Assembly (NCBI GenBank): GCA_964516325.1 | Contig: CAZFAP010000048.1 | Location: forward strand, 1 to 27,629 | Length of the DNA stretch: 27,629 nucleotides | Origin: CAZFAP01 sp964516325 | Lineage (GTDB): Bacteria; Auribacterota; JABMQX01 | Direction: 5' to 3' | Shown: piece by piece, positions 24,307-27,629 of the stretch | Numbering within the stretch: the stretch's first letter is position 1 | Layout: each line of letters opens with the position of its first letter | Position numbers and translations under genes: made by a program | The notes under the pieces: generated by a model | Database searches by the model: none | The model's input: the letters and a program-made list of their open reading frames with translations, nothing else | What the model was told of the DNA's origin: nothing

Positions 24307-26637
24307 TTACTCCACTGGCGCTACGCCGAAAAACCTCCAGCGATTCCAACCGGAAGTCGAGGTGTGCGACCATTTCTCCTCGGGCTTCAGGCTCTCTCCT
24401 GCCGACCAGCCGGACAACAGGTCTTCTGTGAACTGCCCCAGGACGTCCGTCAACGTTGTTGCCAGCCAGTAAATCCCTGTACGTTGTGCCGATTCGATGA
24501 AAACATGAGTGATCCATGCATGTTTCGGAGCGTAGCCCGTCCCGCCGAACGCTCCCATGTCGCTTCGAGAACCATCCGCATCGTTATAAACCGCGTCCGG
24601 ATTCCCTGCGTCTATGCACGGAGAGCCCGCCGCAAGACGATAATCTCCCCCTTCAGCGTCCACGAAAAGCGGCGAGGCATATATATTGCCTGAGGAATCC
24701 GGCAGCGACTCATCCTCGATATCGCAATAGCTGATTTTCATCTGCGCCTCGCCGGAAAACGCGATGCCATTCCCCCAGATGATTGAGTTCGTGATCGTTG
24801 GAGCCGAGACCACTGGGGCCGGACGCTGGCATTCGATTGCTCCGGCGCCGATGGTCGCGAAGTTGTCTGCGACAGTGCAGTTCACAATGACCGGCGCCGA
24901 CTCGTCGCTGAAAATGCCGGCGCCTCGTTCCGCCTGATTCTTTGCGACAATTGTCCTGACGACCTGCGGCACCGAATACCAGAAGAATAGCCCGCCCCCT
25001 TCCTTCGCCGCGTTCGCTTTGAGAACGCAATCCCGAAGGACCAGCTTCGACGCCCAGGCGTATAACCCGCCGCCCGCTTCCTCCGCCGTGTTCCCGCTGA
25101 TTTCGCACCCACTGATGAGCGCGACGGATTCCGCAAGAAAAATCCCTGCCCCAAACGTCGCCGAATTCCCGTGAATCTTGCAGCGCTCTATCGTGATGGA
25201 GCTCTCGACGGAGTGGATGCTCCCCACTGCATCGCCCCCCGCGTTCGTCACCGTCAAATCGCGGAGCGCAGCGCCATCTGCCTTCACGAGGGTAACGGCA
25301 GGTCCGTTCCCGCCGCCGTCGAGAATCGTCTCTCCGCCGCCCGCGCCGGCAATCGCAATTTTCTTCTTCACGATAACATTCCCAACGTAAGTGCCGGGAG
25401 AAACAAGAACCGTATCCCCTTCGCGGGCGAGGTCAGCGCCTTCTTGAATCGTCGCGCAGCATTGCGGCACGAGAACGTTCTCGTCCCATATCGTCAGAGG
25501 CTTTGTGTCGGTGAGAGGCGGGTCGCCGTTATCCCTGACGACGACTGAATAGTCGCCGCCGAGCGCGTAGCTATCCGCTGGCTGCCACAGAATTCCTTCC
25601 TCGTTCGGGGCGTTATCGAGGATGGTCTCAAGCAGTTCGCCGGCTCTGTACAGCTCGACCGTCACCCTGTCGCCGATTCCCGCACCGCCCCATGAGATGA
25701 CGCCCGGCTCGCCCTTTCTGATGAACACGCCGTACTCGCGCGAGCGAATGAAAAGCCCGGGAACCGCTATCGAGAAGGTCTTGGTTACCGCTGGATTTGC
25801 CTCGTCCTTGGCCTGCACCCGGAAGCCGAACAGTCCGAACTCGGACGGCGTGCCGGATATGATGCCGGTGCTCGGGTCGAGCTGAAGCCCCGGCGGCAGC
25901 GCCGACAACATGAACCTCGACGACGGCGCCAGGTAGAGGTCGGTAGCCCCGTCCTTGGCCGAAAGGAGCCAGTGCTGCCCGTCACCAGCAGAAATCCCGA
26001 TCACCGGAAGGTAAAGGTTATGGTTTCCCTCTCCGTAATTGAATTCGATCTGCCCATCCGGGTAGCTGATGGCCTGGAGATTCCTTTCTGCGGGATCAGA
26101 GGAAGACTTTCTGCCTCTGCAGGTCACGACGCAGCGCCAGGGGACGGCTTCGACGTAGACGCCGTCGCCGATGCTGGGGTCAACCGGAGGTTGGATGTAC
26201 AGGTCCGCCATCAAAGGCGCCATGCCGGTGATGTACATCTTAAAGTGTAGCTCCCACATGGGGACACGCTGAATGCCGCTGAAACCCATATGCCCCGCGC
26301 TGCTGACGCGCATTTTACGATACGTCTCGCCGTAGAAAGGGAACTTGAAGGGAAGACGCACATCAGGGTTTTCGGCGGATTGGCTTATAATCCGGACGCC
26401 GTTCGGAGCGATGGCGAAATCGTGCGCGGTCTCGACCTCAACGTATTCCTTGTCGCCTGAAACGACGGACCATGTTACCTGGCTGATGGTGCCTTCCGTC
26501 TGAAGCTGGACGCTGTACGGCTCGCCCTTGCCGCCATCGGGGAGACTGGACGGACTGGTAATCACAAGAGCTGACACGGCAATTGGGTGGAAAGCAAGTA
26601 CGAAGACGAGAGTCCAGAGAACACGCTTCCGAATCAT
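24307..26637 (-). CDS. Secreted right-handed beta-helix surface protein
   Basis: 776 residues from the ATG at 26637, which has AAAGGGGG upstream and a signal peptide (about 1-23, MIRKRVLWTLVFVLAF). The frame is open 31 codons further back, without a signal sequence there. Residues about 95-120 (RLPFKFPFYGETYRKMRVSS) mark a surface beta domain. A putative Ig (He_PIG) domain has LPPGLQLDPSTGIISGTPSE (248-267). A right-handed parallel beta-helix (about 398-660) starts with GDTVLVSPGTYVGNV and carries polymorphic repeats such as GCEISGNTAEEAGGGLYAW. It closes with AGSPCIDAGNPDAVYNDADG. Such helices bind or cleave polysaccharides or act as adhesins; no catalytic residues could be assigned. The last 70 residues are unlike the rest and may serve anchoring. 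Confidence 0.9.
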   Translation of the reverse strand: MIRKRVLWTLVFVLAFHPIAVSALVITSPSSLPDGGKGEPYSVQLQTEGTISQVTWSVVSGDKEYVEVETAHDFAIAPNGVRIISQSAENPDVRLPFKFPFYGETYRKMRVSSAGHMGFSGIQRVPMWELHFKMYITGMAPLMADLYIQPPVDPSIGDGVYVEAVPWRCVVTCRGRKSSSDPAERNLQAISYPDGQIEFNYGEGNHNLYLPVIGISAGDGQHWLLSAKDGATDLYLAPSSRFMLSALPPGLQLDPSTGIISGTPSEFGLFGFRVQAKDEANPAVTKTFSIAVPGLFIRSREYGVFIRKGEPGVISWGGAGIGDRVTVELYRAGELLETILDNAPNEEGILWQPADSYALGGDYSVVVRDNGDPPLTDTKPLTIWDENVLVPQCCATIQEGADLAREGDTVLVSPGTYVGNVIVKKKIAIAGAGGGETILDGGGNGPAVTLVKADGAALRDLTVTNAGGDAVGSIHSVESSITIERCKIHGNSATFGAGIFLAESVALISGCEISGNTAEEAGGGLYAWASKLVLRDCVLKANAAKEGGGLFFWYSVPQVVRTIVAKNQAERGAGIFSDESAPVIVNCTVADNFATIGAGAIECQRPAPVVSAPTITNSIIWGNGIAFSGEAQMKISYCDIEDESLPDSSGNIYASPLFVDAEGGDYRLAAGSPCIDAGNPDAVYNDADGSRSDMGAFGGTGYAPKHAWITHVFIESAQRTGIYWLATTLTDVLGQFTEDLLSGWSAGESLKPEEKWSHTSTSGWNRWRFFGVAPVE

Positions 26638-26753
26638 TTTCACGACCCCCTTTCGACGGGCAAATTGCCCCTTTCGCTTATCCCATGAACGCCCTCCCAT
26701 ATGATCCTGCAAATCCCAGGAACATGACACTCCCTCAACTCTGACGTTCCTTC

Positions 26754-26785
26754 AATATAGCACCATTCGCGGCGGGCCGTGTCAA
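26754..26785 (-). promoter_or_regulatory. Promoter candidate for the beta-helix/pseudopilin operon
   Basis: On the minus strand a perfect TTGACA (26785-26780) is followed after 20 bases by TATATT (26759-26754). The spacer is three bases too long; read with 17 bases the -10 would be the poorer TGCTAT. It lies about 115 bases before the start codon in the gap next to repeat copy 2. Confidence 0.35.
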
Positions 26786-26803
26786 GCCCCGAATTGCAGA
26801 GTC

Positions 26804-27221
26804 TGTAATGCCTCAGTCATGGGCGGGGGTGCGTGGCTGGCAGACACACGACAAGAGAGAGCGACCGCAGTTGCTCGTGAACTTCGTTCACCCGCAGACC
26901 ATGAAAATCCCGGCCACGTGGCACCGATTTTCGGCGCAGAGAGAGCGGAGGAGATTTTCAGAAGCCCCATTCCATTGTCGAGCACGGGAGCTCCGCTCCC
27001 GGCGACGAAAGCTGAAGCTCCGCTTCAGGACTCCAAAGGCGCCCCGAAATATGGAGTGCGGGAGCGCACAGCTCCCGCTTTGTCATGCGGAAGCGCCGCT
27101 TCCGCAGCCCTGAACCGGTATCATCTCTGCGGTCTCTGCGTTCTCGGCGGTTCCATCCCCATGCGAAAGACTCCAGCGTTGGCGATGACCTTCGCCGCCC
27201 ATAAGTGGGGGATTACCAGAG
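26804..27221 (+). repeat. Dispersed hairpin-rich repeat element, copy 2
   Basis: About 418 bases, the second copy of the element at 19116-19503, with about 30 extra bases near its left end. Hairpins are at 26877-26891 (GTGAAC/GTTCAC), 26985-27001 (CGGGAGC/GCTCCCG), CTGAAGC/GCTTCAG around 27012-27028, ACTCCA/TGGAGT, GCGGGAGC/GCTCCCGC and GCGGAAGC/GCTTCCGC. Compared with copy 1, the outermost pair of the GGGAGC hairpin changes from G-C to C-G, so the stem is kept although both bases differ. The right part contains a CTCTGCGG/CTCTGCGT run like that seen in dispersed repeats of many environmental bacteria. Confidence 0.87.
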
Positions 27222-27629
27222 TCTGCGGCTCTATTTCGGCACCGTCAGACACTGCTTTCTTTGAGGAGCGATGCCTTCCGCTGGGCTTCTCGATCCGGGG
27301 CTTCCGCCATCGTCCTCACCTTCGCTGCGTGACTCCCACACCTCATCGAATCGCCCGCTGCTGGCGGCACGCACGGCCTATGGCGCAGGGTCGTGCAGGC
27401 CCAGTGTTCTCTTGCGCCGGGCTTCAGTGGCACCGGCGGCGCCACGTCGAGCCGGGCTTCTCGACCAAAGGATTCATCCATTCACCCGCCAAACTACAGC
27501 CGCGTCCCCGTTTCCACGGGTGTGGCTGTATTTCAGGGGTTTCCCGTTCCGCGCACGACCGGTACGAGCCCACTCTGACACTCGGCGGCGGCCGTCACTA
27601 CGGGGTAGGGTCGCCAGCCGGCTTCCAGC
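27222..27629. other. Window end, no convincing gene; possible mobile-element or structured-RNA fragment
   Basis: Short open frames exist on both strands, but none has recognisable protein features. GGGCTTCTCGA occurs twice in the same orientation (27283-27293 and 27454-27464). A two-tier hairpin lies at 27495-27530. The sequence stops at the window edge, so a larger element may continue outside. Confidence 0.4.
27495..27530 (-). other. Two-tier stem-loop, possible structured RNA
   Basis: TACAGCC (27495-27501) pairs perfectly with GGCTGTA (27524-27530). Inside it CCCGT (27507-27511) pairs with ACGGG (27516-27520) around a four-base loop. Read on the minus strand that loop is GGAA, a GNRA tetraloop, which is why I assign the minus strand. 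The strand and function are inferred. Confidence 0.4.

Overview
The window is GC-rich bacterial chromosomal DNA. It most likely comes from the Planctomycetes-Verrucomicrobia-Lentisphaerae group or a similar uncultured phylum such as Hydrogenedentota or Sumerlaeota. This is inferred from family content: a tandem DUF1080 secreted protein, a secreted PQQ-type propeller with a methyltransferase-like front end, a pseudopilin with an H-X9-D motif, a right-handed beta-helix protein, a HEAT-repeat remnant and system II cytochrome c maturation genes. No rRNA, tRNA or CRISPR array was seen, so the phylum is not proven.

Region 1 (1-6089, + strand) is a type IV pilus block. It opens with a PilX-like protein whose 5' end lies outside the window. 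A 470-base gap follows that carries a good sigma-54 promoter candidate, then pilM, pilN, a pilO-pilP fusion and the secretin pilQ, overlapping or nearly so.

Region 2 (6351-15364, + strand) is a long co-directional run that looks like one regulatory module: RNase G/E, an NtrC-type sigma-54 activator, a stand-alone receiver, a roadblock protein, an MglA-type small GTPase, a PATAN(DUF4388)-roadblock protein, another roadblock-like protein, a small unknown protein, a two-TM HAMP protein with no output domain, a V4R sensor, a Pro/Ala-rich adaptor and a ParA ATPase. MglA with roadblock proteins is the known polarity switch of Myxococcus, and ParA ATPases position cargo. The most economical reading is a cell-polarity or motility control system for the adjacent pilus machine. 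It is the best candidate for an undescribed system here.

Region 3 (15496-26637) is a cell-envelope set. It has a tandem DUF1080 protein (+ strand), then on the - strand resB and ccsA, a 1070-residue methyltransferase-like/PQQ propeller protein, and an operon of a beta-helix surface protein followed by a pseudopilin-like protein.

Two copies of a dispersed element of about 0.4 kb (19116-19503 and 26804-27221) interrupt the region. Each copy is a row of short perfect hairpins, with a compensatory base-pair change between copies. The first copy abuts a decayed HEAT-repeat gene. The last 400 bases hold no convincing gene but do contain a strong two-tier hairpin.
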